From positions 1-64,000 of the forward strand of contig DATIDD010000018.1 of assembly GCA_035456465.1 (NCBI GenBank): DNA of 64,000 nt, read 5' to 3'. The DNA comes from DATHTC01 sp035456465. Its GTDB lineage: Bacteria > Actinomycetota > Thermoleophilia > Gaiellales > Gaiellaceae. The notes beneath the pieces are model-generated. The model was not told where the DNA came from. It searched no databases and worked only from the letters and a program-made list of their open reading frames with translations. Below are positions 52,042-60,707 of the stretch, piece after piece. The translations under genes and the position numbers were made by a program. Within the stretch, counting starts at the first letter, position 1. Each line of letters opens with the position of its first letter.

Positions 52042-54357
52042 TCAGGCTCGGGCGGGCGCCTCGGCGCGGCCGTCGTCGACCACCGGCGCGGTGCCGTTGC
52101 CGTCGTGCGGCGGCTCGATCGTGATCTTCGGCAGCAGCCGGTCGAGCCAGCGCGGGATGTACCACGCCTTCTCGCCGAGCATGGTGAGGAACGCCGGCAC
52201 GAGCGTCATCCGGACGACGAGCGCGTCGGTGAGGATCGCGACCGCGAGCAGGATGCCGAACTCCTTCGAGATCCGGTCGGCCGTGAGGATGAAGGCCGCG
52301 AAGACTGTGCCCATGATCACGGCCGCCGCCACGACCACCCGGCCGATCGCGGCGATCCCGTGCTCGACCGCGTCCCTCGTCACGAGGCCGTGGACGTGCT
52401 CTTCGCGGATGCGGCTCATGATGAACACCATGTAGTCCATCGAGAGGCCGAAGAGGATCGCGAAGGCGATCGGCGGCACGAACGTCTCGATCGGCCCCGT
52501 CCGGTCGAGGCCCGTGAGCCCGAGCAGGTGACCCTCCTGCACCACGAGGGTGAGGACGCCGAAGCCGATGAAGGCGGACAGGATGGTCGTGATCGCCGCC
52601 GTCAGCGAGATCACGATCGAGCGGAACGCCATCGCGAGCACGATGAAGGTCACACCGATCACGTAGAGCAGGAAGAGCGGCAGTCGCTCCATGATCCGGT
52701 CCGCGATGTCCGCGAACGCCGCCGTCAGGCCCGAGACGTACGCGACAGCGTCGCCGCCCTGCGTGGCGGCCGGGACGACGTCGTCCCGCAGGCGGTCGAC
52801 CAGGTCGGCGGTCGCCTCGTCCTGCGGGGCGGAGTCCGGCGTCACGAACACGATCGCGACGGACTTCTCGTCGTTGAACTGCGGCTCGCGTGCCGAGGCG
52901 ACGCCCGGGAGGCCCTGGACGCCCTCGTAGATCCGCTGCGGCGCCTGTGCGTCGCCGTTCACGTCGACGACGATCGGGATCGGGCCGTTGAAGCCCGGGC
53001 CGAAGCCCTCGGCGAGCAGGTCGTACGCGCGGCGCGCGGTCTGCTCCTTGGGCTGGGTGCCCTGGTCGGAGGCGCCGAGCCGGACGAGCGCCGACGTCCC
53101 CGCGAGCGCGAGGCCCGCGAGCAGCAGGACGACGAACACGACCTTCGCGTTCGCGGTCACGAACCGGCCCCAGCGGGCGACGAACGTCTTCTCGCGCGCG
53201 GCCTCGGAGTCGTCGACCTGCCGGAGGAAGGGAACCTTCAGGCGGTCGATCTTGTGCCCGAGCTTCGCCAGCACGGCGATCAGCAGCGAGTTGGCGATCA
53301 GGACGGTGGTGAGCACGCCGAGCGCGGAGCCGATCCCGAGCTTCGTCACGAAGTCGAGGCCGAAGAAGGCGAGTCCGGTCACCGAGATCGCCACCGTCAG
53401 GCCGGCGAAGATCGTGGCCCGCCCCGCGGAGGCGCCGGCCTCGGCGGCCGCGTCCTGCGGCGACAGGCCCTCGTGGAGCAGCTGGCGGAAGCGCGTGACG
53501 ATGAACAGCGAGTAGTCGATGCCGACGCCGAGCCCGATCATCGACACGAGCAGCGGCGTGATCGTGTTGATGTCGGTGAGGCCGGCGAGGATGAAGAGCA
53601 GCAGGAACGCGCTGATGAGCGCGGCGAGCGCGAGCGCGATCGGCATCGCCGCCGCCACGAAGGTGCGGAAGACGATGAGCAGCACGACGAGCGCCGCGAG
53701 CAGGCCGAGCAGCTCCTGCGTGCCCTGCTCGATCGGCGGGAACTCGGCGTCGCCGTTGAACTCGGCGGTGACGCCGGCCGCCTCCACGGTCTGGCGCACG
53801 GCGTCCTCGACGGCGACCACCGCCTCGCGATCCTTGTCGAAGATCACGCGGTCGAACTGCGCCTCGGCGTAGGCGATGCGCCCGTTGTCGGAGAACGTGT
53901 CGTCGCTGAACGGGTCGCCGACGCTCTCGACGCCCGCGCGGTCCTCGGTCGCCTTGAACCGCGACGTCTGGAGCTCCGCGATCGCCCTCTCGATCGCCGC
54001 CTTGCGCTCCGGCGTGTCGAGCCGCTCGCCGGGAGGGGCCGCGAACACGAGGTTCAGCACGCCGCCCTGCTCGGACGCGAACTCCGACTCGATCAGGTCG
54101 GTCGCCTTCTGCGTGTCGGACCCGGGGATCTCGAACTCGTCCTTCAGGCCCCCGCCGACGGTGACGACGAGGACGATGAGGAGGGCGAGGATCCCGATCC
54201 AGCCGAAGACGACGCGCCACGTGTGGGTCGCGCAGGCACGCGCCCACCGGGCGAGCGCGCCGGTCGCGAGGCGCTCGTGCGCCAGGAGGCGGTCGGCCGG
54301 CGGCGCCGACCGATTGTCCGGCTGCGTCTCGTCAGGGCCCTTCATGTCGGCTGGCAT
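52042..54357 (-). CDS. MMPL/RND-family transporter
   Basis: 771 residues with two RND halves, each one helix, a periplasmic domain and five further helices. The first helix is WIGILALLIVLVVTVGG near residue 52; the second half contains FRSIVISLTAAITTIL and FGLSMDYMVFIMSRIRE. The charged/GxxxD motifs in LVSMIGLGVGIDYSLFIVTR and FAILFGLSMDYMVFI are the RND proton-relay positions. It probably exports a lipid or hydrophobic compound with proton motive force. The start has GAGGGGGA just upstream. It stands alone. Confidence 0.93.
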   Translation of the reverse strand: MPADMKGPDETQPDNRSAPPADRLLAHERLATGALARWARACATHTWRVVFGWIGILALLIVLVVTVGGGLKDEFEIPGSDTQKATDLIESEFASEQGGVLNLVFAAPPGERLDTPERKAAIERAIAELQTSRFKATEDRAGVESVGDPFSDDTFSDNGRIAYAEAQFDRVIFDKDREAVVAVEDAVRQTVEAAGVTAEFNGDAEFPPIEQGTQELLGLLAALVVLLIVFRTFVAAAMPIALALAALISAFLLLFILAGLTDINTITPLLVSMIGLGVGIDYSLFIVTRFRQLLHEGLSPQDAAAEAGASAGRATIFAGLTVAISVTGLAFFGLDFVTKLGIGSALGVLTTVLIANSLLIAVLAKLGHKIDRLKVPFLRQVDDSEAAREKTFVARWGRFVTANAKVVFVVLLLAGLALAGTSALVRLGASDQGTQPKEQTARRAYDLLAEGFGPGFNGPIPIVVDVNGDAQAPQRIYEGVQGLPGVASAREPQFNDEKSVAIVFVTPDSAPQDEATADLVDRLRDDVVPAATQGGDAVAYVSGLTAAFADIADRIMERLPLFLLYVIGVTFIVLAMAFRSIVISLTAAITTILSAFIGFGVLTLVVQEGHLLGLTGLDRTGPIETFVPPIAFAILFGLSMDYMVFIMSRIREEHVHGLVTRDAVEHGIAAIGRVVVAAAVIMGTVFAAFILTADRISKEFGILLAVAILTDALVVRMTLVPAFLTMLGEKAWYIPRWLDRLLPKITIEPPHDGNGTAPVVDDGRAEAPARA

Positions 54358-54510
54358 GCGTTTCCCCCTCGCTGGGCTGGGCGGTCGGGCAAGCGTCGCA
54401 CCGGCGATGCCGACCCGCGGTGCGGGCGGCTCGCGTTCGACGGTGCGGTTGACCGTACCCGTCGCGGCATCACGGGCCCCGGCGGGGGAGCGGAAGCGCG
54501 GCCGGTGCCC

Positions 54511-57500
54511 TCAGGGCGAGATCGTCACCAACTGGTCCGCCGCCACGTTCGCGCGCCGGATCGTGCGGCCGTTCGGAAGGTGGACGACGAGCGCGCCCAC
54601 CGTCGTGACCCGGCCGAGGCCGAAGTGCATGCGCGGGTCCTCCGACGAGAGGTAGCTGCTGCCCGCCTGAACCTCCCGGACGAGGCGGCGCCCGTCCGCG
54701 AGCTCGAGCGTCACCCGTGCGCCGGGCGAGAACGGCTCGATCGCGACCTCGAGCCAGTGGGCGCGCGAGCCGGCGTTCCGGAGCAGCCTCAGCCGGCCCG
54801 CGACCGAGTTGAGCGCGAGGTCGACGTCGCCGTCGTTGTCGTAGTCGGCCGCCGCGAGACCCCGGCCGTTCGCCCGGACGCCGGCCTCCCCGAGCACCTC
54901 CTCGCTGACGTCGACGACCCCCGAGGCGATGCGCTCGAGCACCTGCACCGGCTCCGCGTCCCTGGCCACGTCGCGGATCGGGATCGCTCCGTTCGCGAGC
55001 GCGACGTCGAGGTCGCCGTCGAGGTCGAGGTCGGCCCAGGTCACGCCCCAGCCGGCGAAGCGTGTGTCGAACGCCTGCGCGAACGTCCGCCGCGCGTCCG
55101 CGAACCCGCGCGCTCGGCTGGCGAAGACGCCGTGCAGCTGCCGGTGCGAGTTCGTCACGAACAGGTCCGGCCGTTCGTCGCCGTTGAAGTCCGCGGCCGC
55201 GATGCCCATCCCCGCCTGGCTGTCGGCGACGACGTCGTCGCGCGTTCGCTCCTCCAGCCGGAACCCGAGCGGCCCGTCGGCGGGGACGTTCAGGAGCAGG
55301 CGGTTCGGGTCGGTGTCGTTCGCCACGTAGAGGTCGAGCCGTCCGTCGTCGTCGACGTCGGTGAAGAGGACGCCGAGGCCGTGGTCGATCCGCGTCACCT
55401 CGACACCGGCCCGCCTTGCGACGTCGCGGAAGCGCGAGCGCCCGTTCGCGTCCGGGCCGAGATTGAGGTAGAGCCGGTCGCGGACGGGCGCGTACGTGCC
55501 CGGGAAGCCGCCGGCGGCGCCCGGCACGGGGGTGTTCAGGTCGGCGTAGCCCGCGACGTAGAGGTCGGGCCTGCCGTCGCCGTTCACGTCGCCGACCGCG
55601 GCGCCGCTGTGCCAGCCGAAGGTCGTGATCCCCGCGGCGCGGGCGCCCTCGGCGAACGTCCCGTCGCCGCGGTTCCACAGCAGCGCGTCGTACCCGGCGG
55701 CGGTGACGTAGAGGTCCGTGTGCCCGTCGCCGTTCAGGTCGGCGGCGACGCACCCGTTCCCGCGCAGCGAGACGTTCGCCCCCGAGCCGCGGCTGACGTC
55801 GACGAACGTGCCGCGCTCGTTGCGGAAGAGCGCGTTCCGCGGCGTGCCGCCGCGCCGCTTCCACTGTGTCAGGTCGCCCTCGATCGAGTAGGAGTTGACG
55901 ACGTAGAGGTCGAGCCAGCCGTCGTCGTCGTAGTCGAGCCAGCAGAGCCCGCCGCCCATCATCGCGATCGGGTCGTTCGAGGTCTCGAAGCGGAACGCGC
56001 CGTGGCGGAACCGCAGCCCGGACGCCGCGGCGACGTCCTCGAGGCGTAGGCCGGTCGCCGGCGCGGGCGCGGCCTCGACCGCCGGGGCGGCGAGCGCGGG
56101 CGGCGTCGGCCCGCGCGAGCCGACGATCACGTAGCGGCCGTCGGCGAGCACGAGCTCGAGCGTCTGCCGGTACGGCGCGGGCGTCCGGCGTGCCTGCACG
56201 GTCGGAGGCGACCCGCGGTAGGCGACGAGCTCGACCGTCCCCTCGAGGTCGGCGACGACGAGCGGGGGCCCCTGCCCCTCGTCGCGCTCGAGCCTGAGGG
56301 TCAGGCGCCGGAGGTCGTACTCCGGGACGTCGACGGTCACGCCCGAGGCGTCGATGCGGGCCCAGACCGAGGCGAGCCGTTCCCCGGCCGCGCCCGCCGC
56401 GGCGCGGTCGTGGTCGCGGCGCAGCACCGCGTCCGCCTCGTTGCCGAGGTCGGCGACGAGGTCGCGCGCGATCTGCTCCGCCGTGCGGTGGTCGAGCTGC
56501 GTCGCGACGCCCTGCGAGGGAAGGACGGTGATCTCGGGGAGCGCCCTCGCCGGGAGCACGCTCGCGGACGCCTCGATGGGCCGTGCCGGGAGGCCCGCGA
56601 GCACGACGAGCCCGACGAACGCGACCGCGCCCGCCGCCGCGTAGGTCCCGCGGCGGGCCGGGCCGCCGCCGACGCGCAGCGGCACCTGCAGGCGGACGAG
56701 CACCGGCCGGAGCGCGCAGACGAGGAACAGCGATCCGAGCACGGCGACCTTCGTCGCGAACTCTGTCGTCTGCGGCGCGATCAGGACCACGGCCAGCAGC
56801 CCGATCCCGATCGCGTACGCGCGGCGTCCGGCCCCCGTGCGCGGGATCGTGCGCGGGTCGGTGATCATGAAGAAGAGGAAGACGAGGATCTCCGGGGAGA
56901 AGACGAGCACGCGCCAGAACTCCAAGCCCGTGATCGGGCCGAGGTGCCAGCGCGCCGTCATCTCGTGGCCGCTCGCGGCGAGCACGGCGAGCCCGCCGGC
57001 GAACGCGAGCCAGAAGCCGACCGCGATCTCGAGCAGCTTGAGCCGCGAGAGGATCGAGAAGCCGCCGACGGTGATGATCACGAGCGCGAGGACGAGCGCC
57101 GGGGTCAGCGGCCCCCACCAGAAGTCGAGCGGATCGGCGCGCTCGGGCCCGAGCAGCAGGAAGCAGAGCACGAGCCCGAAGTTCGACGGGTTGAAGACGT
57201 GCGCGCCCCGGAACTTGATCACGTACTTCGAGAGCAGCGAGACCGCCGCCGTGCCCGCGAAGATCCACCAGCCGTTCAGGCTCCACCAGTCGCCGTGCTC
57301 GGTTCCCGGCACGCGGAGGATGAACGCGACGCCGTTCCCGGTCAGGAGCGCGCTGGCCGGCCACATGAGCACGCGCTGCTGGCGGAACGTGATCGCGACC
57401 TCGAGCACGGCGCACGTCAGCACCGAGACGAGGATCTGGGCGATCGAGAGCGAGAAGTCGAACGACGTCTGCCCCAGGACCTGGAGCGAGATGATGACGG

Positions 57501-57618
57501 CGGCCAGGTGCAGCCGCGGGTCGCGAACCGACGGCAGCAGCACCGGGTACGACGCGCCTCTGATGCGGACCGTCGGCCTGCCTGCGTCGACGACGGCGGG
57601 CGCACCCATCGCGCGCAT
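54511..57618 (-). CDS. RnfD-like membrane domain fused to FG-GAP/VCBS and ASPIC (CRTAC1-like) ectodomain
   Basis: 1035 residues. The first 340 are membrane helices with the RnfD/NqrB-like segment KYVIKFRGAHVFNPSNFGLV. A linker region (about 345-520) leads to about six FG-GAP/VCBS repeats with Ca-binding loops such as DYDDDGWLDLYVVN, DLNGDGHTDLYV, DVNGDGRPDLYVA and DFNGDERPDLFVTN. The end is an ASPIC/UnbV domain (HWLEVAIEPFSPGARVTLEL, SSYLSSEDPRMHFGLG). ASPIC/CRTAC domains are normally soluble or anchored by simple peptides, so fusion to an RnfD-like membrane module is unusual. No other Rnf subunits are nearby, and the covalent-FMN Ser/Thr motif was not identified. Electron transport is therefore only a possibility. 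Confidence 0.85.
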   Translation of the reverse strand: MRAMGAPAVVDAGRPTVRIRGASYPVLLPSVRDPRLHLAAVIISLQVLGQTSFDFSLSIAQILVSVLTCAVLEVAITFRQQRVLMWPASALLTGNGVAFILRVPGTEHGDWWSLNGWWIFAGTAAVSLLSKYVIKFRGAHVFNPSNFGLVLCFLLLGPERADPLDFWWGPLTPALVLALVIITVGGFSILSRLKLLEIAVGFWLAFAGGLAVLAASGHEMTARWHLGPITGLEFWRVLVFSPEILVFLFFMITDPRTIPRTGAGRRAYAIGIGLLAVVLIAPQTTEFATKVAVLGSLFLVCALRPVLVRLQVPLRVGGGPARRGTYAAAGAVAFVGLVVLAGLPARPIEASASVLPARALPEITVLPSQGVATQLDHRTAEQIARDLVADLGNEADAVLRRDHDRAAAGAAGERLASVWARIDASGVTVDVPEYDLRRLTLRLERDEGQGPPLVVADLEGTVELVAYRGSPPTVQARRTPAPYRQTLELVLADGRYVIVGSRGPTPPALAAPAVEAAPAPATGLRLEDVAAASGLRFRHGAFRFETSNDPIAMMGGGLCWLDYDDDGWLDLYVVNSYSIEGDLTQWKRRGGTPRNALFRNERGTFVDVSRGSGANVSLRGNGCVAADLNGDGHTDLYVTAAGYDALLWNRGDGTFAEGARAAGITTFGWHSGAAVGDVNGDGRPDLYVAGYADLNTPVPGAAGGFPGTYAPVRDRLYLNLGPDANGRSRFRDVARRAGVEVTRIDHGLGVLFTDVDDDGRLDLYVANDTDPNRLLLNVPADGPLGFRLEERTRDDVVADSQAGMGIAAADFNGDERPDLFVTNSHRQLHGVFASRARGFADARRTFAQAFDTRFAGWGVTWADLDLDGDLDVALANGAIPIRDVARDAEPVQVLERIASGVVDVSEEVLGEAGVRANGRGLAAADYDNDGDVDLALNSVAGRLRLLRNAGSRAHWLEVAIEPFSPGARVTLELADGRRLVREVQAGSSYLSSEDPRMHFGLGRVTTVGALVVHLPNGRTIRRANVAADQLVTISP

Positions 57619-57673
57619 GCTAGTGCTACGCGGGCCCCGTTCCTACGGCGCCGCCACGACGAAGGAGAGATCC

Positions 57674-58237
57674 GTGCCCCACATCGCCCTGCCCGAAGGC
57701 GTCCCCGGCATCCGGAGCGCGATGATGTTCCGGCCCGAGACGGCCTGGCCGCTCAACCAGCTCGCCGAGGTGCTGCTCCGCGGCGACAGCACCCTCGGCC
57801 GCGGCGAGCGCGAGCTGATCGCCGCGTACGTCTCGAGCCTGAACGAGTGCGTCTTCTGCCAGACCTCGCACAGCGCGTTCGCGGCCAAGCAGCTCGAGGG
57901 CGGGACGGAGCTCGTCGACCAGGTGAAGCAGGACCCCGACGGCGCTCCCATCAGCGACAAGCTGCGGGCGCTGCTCCGGATCGCGGCGAAGGTCCGGGTC
58001 GACGGGCGCTCGGTGACGACGGAGGACGTCGAGGCCGCCCGCCGGGAGGGGGCGACCGACGTCGAGATCCACGACGCAGTGCTGATCGCCGCCGCGTTCT
58101 GCATGTACAACCGCTACGTCGACGGGCTCGCCACCTGGGCGCCGACGGATCCGCAGCTCTACGAGGAGGCGGCGGAGCGGGTCGTCGCGCAGGGCTACCT
58201 GCGCACGCCCGGGGTGCCCGCTCCCGCGTCGGCCTGA
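57674..58237 (+). CDS. AhpD/carboxymuconolactone-decarboxylase-like peroxidase-related protein
   Basis: 187 residues of the peroxidase-related CMD family. The redox motif is NECVFCQTSHSAF (CxxCxxxH). GTG 57674 follows GAAGGAGAG and starts PHIALPEGVPG. It may scavenge peroxides through the Cys pair. It is divergent from the RnfD/ASPIC gene with 55 bases between; the strong hairpin at 58253-58274 ends it. Confidence 0.9.
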   Translation: MPHIALPEGVPGIRSAMMFRPETAWPLNQLAEVLLRGDSTLGRGERELIAAYVSSLNECVFCQTSHSAFAAKQLEGGTELVDQVKQDPDGAPISDKLRALLRIAAKVRVDGRSVTTEDVEAARREGATDVEIHDAVLIAAAFCMYNRYVDGLATWAPTDPQLYEEAAERVVAQGYLRTPGVPAPASA

Positions 58238-58252
58238 GGCGCCCGAAACGCG

Positions 58253-58274
58253 GAAGCCCGGCTCAGCGGGCTTC
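58253..58274. terminator. Hairpin between the CMD gene and tRNA-Ser(CGA)
   Basis: GAAGCCCG and CGGGCTTC form a perfect 8-bp stem around GCTCAG. It can terminate both converging transcripts. Confidence 0.7.
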
Positions 58275-58286
58275 GCGTCGGTCGAG

Positions 58287-58375
58287 CGGAGGGGGAGGGA
58301 TTTGAACCCTCGTCGGACCCTGAAGCCCGAAACGGTTTTCGAGACCGCCGCATTCGACCGCTCTGCCACCCCTCC
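58287..58375 (-). tRNA. tRNA-Ser (anticodon CGA)
   Basis: On the minus strand the acceptor stem GGAGGGG/CCCCTCC pairs. The anticodon arm CGGT-CTCGAAA-ACCG places CGA at 34-36. A long variable arm and GGGTTCAAATCCC T arm are present. The CCA is not encoded. Confidence 0.96.
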
Positions 58376-58380
58376 GTGCA

Positions 58381-58406
58381 GAGAACAGGCCGCCGGGCCT
58401 GTTCTC
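58381..58406 (-). terminator. Perfect hairpin between the two tRNA-Ser genes
   Basis: GAGAACAGGCC and GGCCTGTTCTC form a perfect 11-bp stem with a four-base GCCG loop. It lies just after tRNA-Ser(GCT) in the transcribed direction. Confidence 0.8.
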
Positions 58407-58408
58407 AG

Positions 58409-58499
58409 CGGAGAAGGAGGGATTCGAACCCTCGATGGAGCCATTCAGCCCCATAACGCCTTAGCAGGGCGCCGCCTTCAGCCACTCGGCCACTTCTCC
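58409..58499 (-). tRNA. tRNA-Ser (anticodon GCT)
   Basis: On the minus strand the acceptor stem GGAGAAG/CTTCTCC pairs. The anticodon arm CGCC-CTGCTAA-GGCG gives GCT. A long variable arm and GGGTTCGAATCCC T arm are present. The CCA is not encoded. Confidence 0.96.
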
Positions 58500-58539
58500 G
58501 AGTCGCGGATGGTACCGCAGGCCTCGTCGGATCAAGAGA

Positions 58540-58570
58540 AAAGCCCGCCTCGTTGCCGCAGACGGGCTTT
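58540..58570 (-). terminator. Intrinsic terminator on the minus strand
   Basis: AAAGCCCG pairs with CGGGCTTT around a 15-base loop. Read on the minus strand it is followed by TCTCTTG, the only T-rich hairpin tail in the region. It would end a transcript coming from groES or from the structured region between them. Confidence 0.7.
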
Positions 58571-58804
58571 CCGGAGTGCCGGGGTATGAGGGGGAGAACC
58601 GGCACGTCCATGGTGCCCGAGGGCAACGGTCCCGACAAGACCCGGAAGGGGGATTTCACGACGTGGGGGAACCCATGGTTCCCCCACGCGCCCCTCCTTC
58701 GTCGTTCGGGCAGGCGCCGGCGTCGCGCGCCTCCCGGCCGGCGGAGCCGGCCTTCGGCGGCCAGCGGCCCGCCTGTGCGAGCGGAACGACCTCCGCACCG
58801 CGCG
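58571..58804 (-). other. Structured region without a gene, groES 3' UTR or candidate sRNA
   Basis: The 234 bases between groES and the terminator hold a perfect 10-bp palindrome (GTGGGGGAAC ... GTTCCCCCAC, 58663-58687). A second 7-bp stem (GTGCCGG 58576-58582 with CCGGCAC 58599-58605) carries a C-rich loop (TCCCCCTC) on the minus strand. A terminator follows. C-rich loops closed by stems are typical of the actinobacterial 6C small RNA family, but the first conserved hairpin could not be matched with confidence. No credible protein is encoded. Confidence 0.4.
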
Positions 58805-59092
58805 TCAGTCGTGCACGCGGGCGATCAGCTCGCCCCGGCGCACCACCTTGACCGCCGAGCCGGCGAGCCGGACGTCGAAGCCGGCCGCCTTCGGGAACAG
58901 CACCTTGTCGCCCGGGTCGATGCCCTCCGCGTCCGCGCCGACGGCGGTGACGACGCCGGTGCGGCAGCCGGTCTCGGCGCTCGCCGGGATGATCAGCCCG
59001 CCGCGCGTCTCGCTCTCCTCGTCGGAGGGCTCGATCACGACGTAGTCGTCGAGCGGCTCGAGCGACAACACGGGCTGCGACTCGGGGAGCAC
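58805..59092 (-). CDS. groS: Co-chaperonin GroES
   Basis: A 95-residue GroES that caps GroEL. Signatures are LDDYVVIEPSDEESETRGGL (mobile-loop region) and GRVD-like GDKVLFPKAAGFDVRL. GTG 59092 is preferred over GTG 59098: TACCCT (59099-59104) would overlap or abut the longer start, whereas it lies six bases before 59092, a leaderless spacing found repeatedly here. No groEL is adjacent. The structured region at 58571-58804 follows. Confidence 0.92.
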   Translation of the reverse strand: MLPESQPVLSLEPLDDYVVIEPSDEESETRGGLIIPASAETGCRTGVVTAVGADAEGIDPGDKVLFPKAAGFDVRLAGSAVKVVRRGELIARVHD

Positions 59093-59109
59093 GGGCACAG
59101 GGTACGCCG

Positions 59110-59874
59110 CTACAGCCGGCCCGCCGCGATGATCCGGTCGAGGAACTGCCTGGTCCGCGCCTCCCGCGGCTCGCTGAAGATCTGCTCCGGCGGCCCCTGC
59201 TCGAGGATGACCCCCGCGTCGAGGAAGCAGACGCGCGCCGCGATGTCCCGCGCGAAGCCCATCTCGTGGGTGGCGATCAGCATCGTCATCCCGCCCGCGG
59301 CGAGCTCCCGGATCACGTTCAGCACCTCCGCCACGAGCTCCGGGTCGAGCGCGCTCGTGACCTCGTCCAGGAGCAGCAGCTCGGGGCGCATCGCGAGCGC
59401 GCGGACGATCGCCACCCGCTGCTGCTGGCCGCCGGACAGCCGGTCCGGGTACTCGCCGGCGCGGTCGGCGAGGCCGAACCGGCCGAGGAGCTCGAGCGCC
59501 TGCGCGCGCGCCTCCTCCCGCGGAAGGCCGAGCGCCTTGCGCGGCCCCAGCGTGACGTTGCCGAGCACGGACATGTGCGGGAACAGGTTGAACGCCTGGA
59601 ACACGATCCCAATCCGCCGGCGCGTGCGGTTGACGTCCACGCCGGGCGCGGTGATCTCCTCGCCGGCGACGACGATCCGGCCGGCGTCGACCGGCTCGAG
59701 CAGGTTCACGCAGCGGAGCAGGGTCGACTTGCCCGAGCCGGAGGCGCCGATGAGGCAGACGACCTCGTGCTCGGCGACGTCGAGGTCGATGCCGCGCAGC
59801 ACCTCGACCGTGCCGAACGACTTGCGCACGCCCTCGAGGCGGAGCAGCGGGCCGTTCGCAGGCGCCGTGCTCAC
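59110..59874 (-). CDS. Polar amino-acid ABC transporter ATP-binding protein
   Basis: 254 residues. Walker A is LIGASGSGKSTLLRCVNLLE, the signature is YPDRLSGGQQQRVAIVRALA, and Walker B is PELLLLDEVTSALDPE. The HEMGFA segment near the H-loop (ATHEMGFARDIA) is typical of the GlnQ/HisP subfamily that takes up polar amino acids. GTG 59874 overlaps the permease stop as GTGA. Confidence 0.95.
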   Translation of the reverse strand: MSTAPANGPLLRLEGVRKSFGTVEVLRGIDLDVAEHEVVCLIGASGSGKSTLLRCVNLLEPVDAGRIVVAGEEITAPGVDVNRTRRRIGIVFQAFNLFPHMSVLGNVTLGPRKALGLPREEARAQALELLGRFGLADRAGEYPDRLSGGQQQRVAIVRALAMRPELLLLDEVTSALDPELVAEVLNVIRELAAGGMTMLIATHEMGFARDIAARVCFLDAGVILEQGPPEQIFSEPREARTRQFLDRIIAAGRL

Positions 59875-60479
59875 AGCCGCCGCCTCCGCTCCCGCGCGAT
59901 CAGCCAGTCGGTGAACCGCGCGAGCGGGATCGTCAGGAGCACGAAGATGAGCGCGGTGGCGAGGTACGGCGTGTAGTTGAACGACGCCGCCACCTCGATC
60001 TGGGACTGGCGGAACGCCTCGATCGGCCCGATCAGCGCGACGAGGGCCGTGTCCTTCTGCAGCCCGATGAAGTCGTTGAGCAGCGGCGGCACGACGCGTC
60101 GCACGGCCTGGGGGAGGACGACGTGGCGCAGGGCCTGCCCGCGTGTCAGCCCGAGCGACCGCGCCGCGGCCTCCTGGCTCGGGTGGACCGACTCGATCCC
60201 GGCCCGGTAGACCTCCGAGACGTAGGCCGAGTAGACGAGCACGAGCGCCACGATCCCCCAGAACATCGGGTCGCGGGGGACGCCCGTGATGTCCAGCGCA
60301 GGCGCGCCGAAGCCGAGGATGTAGATCACGAGCACCGTCGGCACCCCGCGGAACAGGTCGGCGTAAACGACCGCGAGCGCACGGAGCGGGAAGAACACCG
60401 GCCCCTGCAGGCTGCGGAGGACCGCGAGGCCGAGCGCGACGACGAGGATGACGACCTCGGCGATCAGGAAGATCTGCAC
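59871..60479 (-). CDS. Polar amino-acid ABC transporter permease
   Basis: 202 residues as called from GTG 60479. The EAA loop is AAARSLGLTRGQALRHVVLPQA and the family pattern QIFLIAEVVILVVALGLAVL follows the start. Relatives carry about 70-80 more N-terminal residues with a first membrane helix. That sequence is present here in frame (VAIAIASTVVFVGAIVLLVV, then SGWPEVKRAFFDVDEF) back to the TAG that ends the binding-protein gene at 60708-60710. However, it contains no ATG, GTG, TTG or CTG in frame. The true start may be non-canonical, or the protein may be made by read-through of that TAG, giving a binding-protein/permease fusion. Confidence 0.85.
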   Translation of the reverse strand: MQIFLIAEVVILVVALGLAVLRSLQGPVFFPLRALAVVYADLFRGVPTVLVIYILGFGAPALDITGVPRDPMFWGIVALVLVYSAYVSEVYRAGIESVHPSQEAAARSLGLTRGQALRHVVLPQAVRRVVPPLLNDFIGLQKDTALVALIGPIEAFRQSQIEVAASFNYTPYLATALIFVLLTIPLARFTDWLIARERRRRL

Positions 60480-60707
60480 GTTCCTGCGGAACGCGGACGC
60501 GATGTCCGGGAACGAGTCGCGGAACTCGTCGACGTCGAAGAACGCCCGCTTGACCTCGGGCCAGCCGGAGGAGGTGACGACGAGGAGGACGATCGCGCCG
60601 ACGAAGACGACCGTGCTCGCGATCGCGATGGCGACGCTGCGCCCGCCGGAGCCGCCGACGCCGAGGATGCGGGAGCGTCGGCTGCCTGCGTCTACCGGAC
60701 GGCGTTC

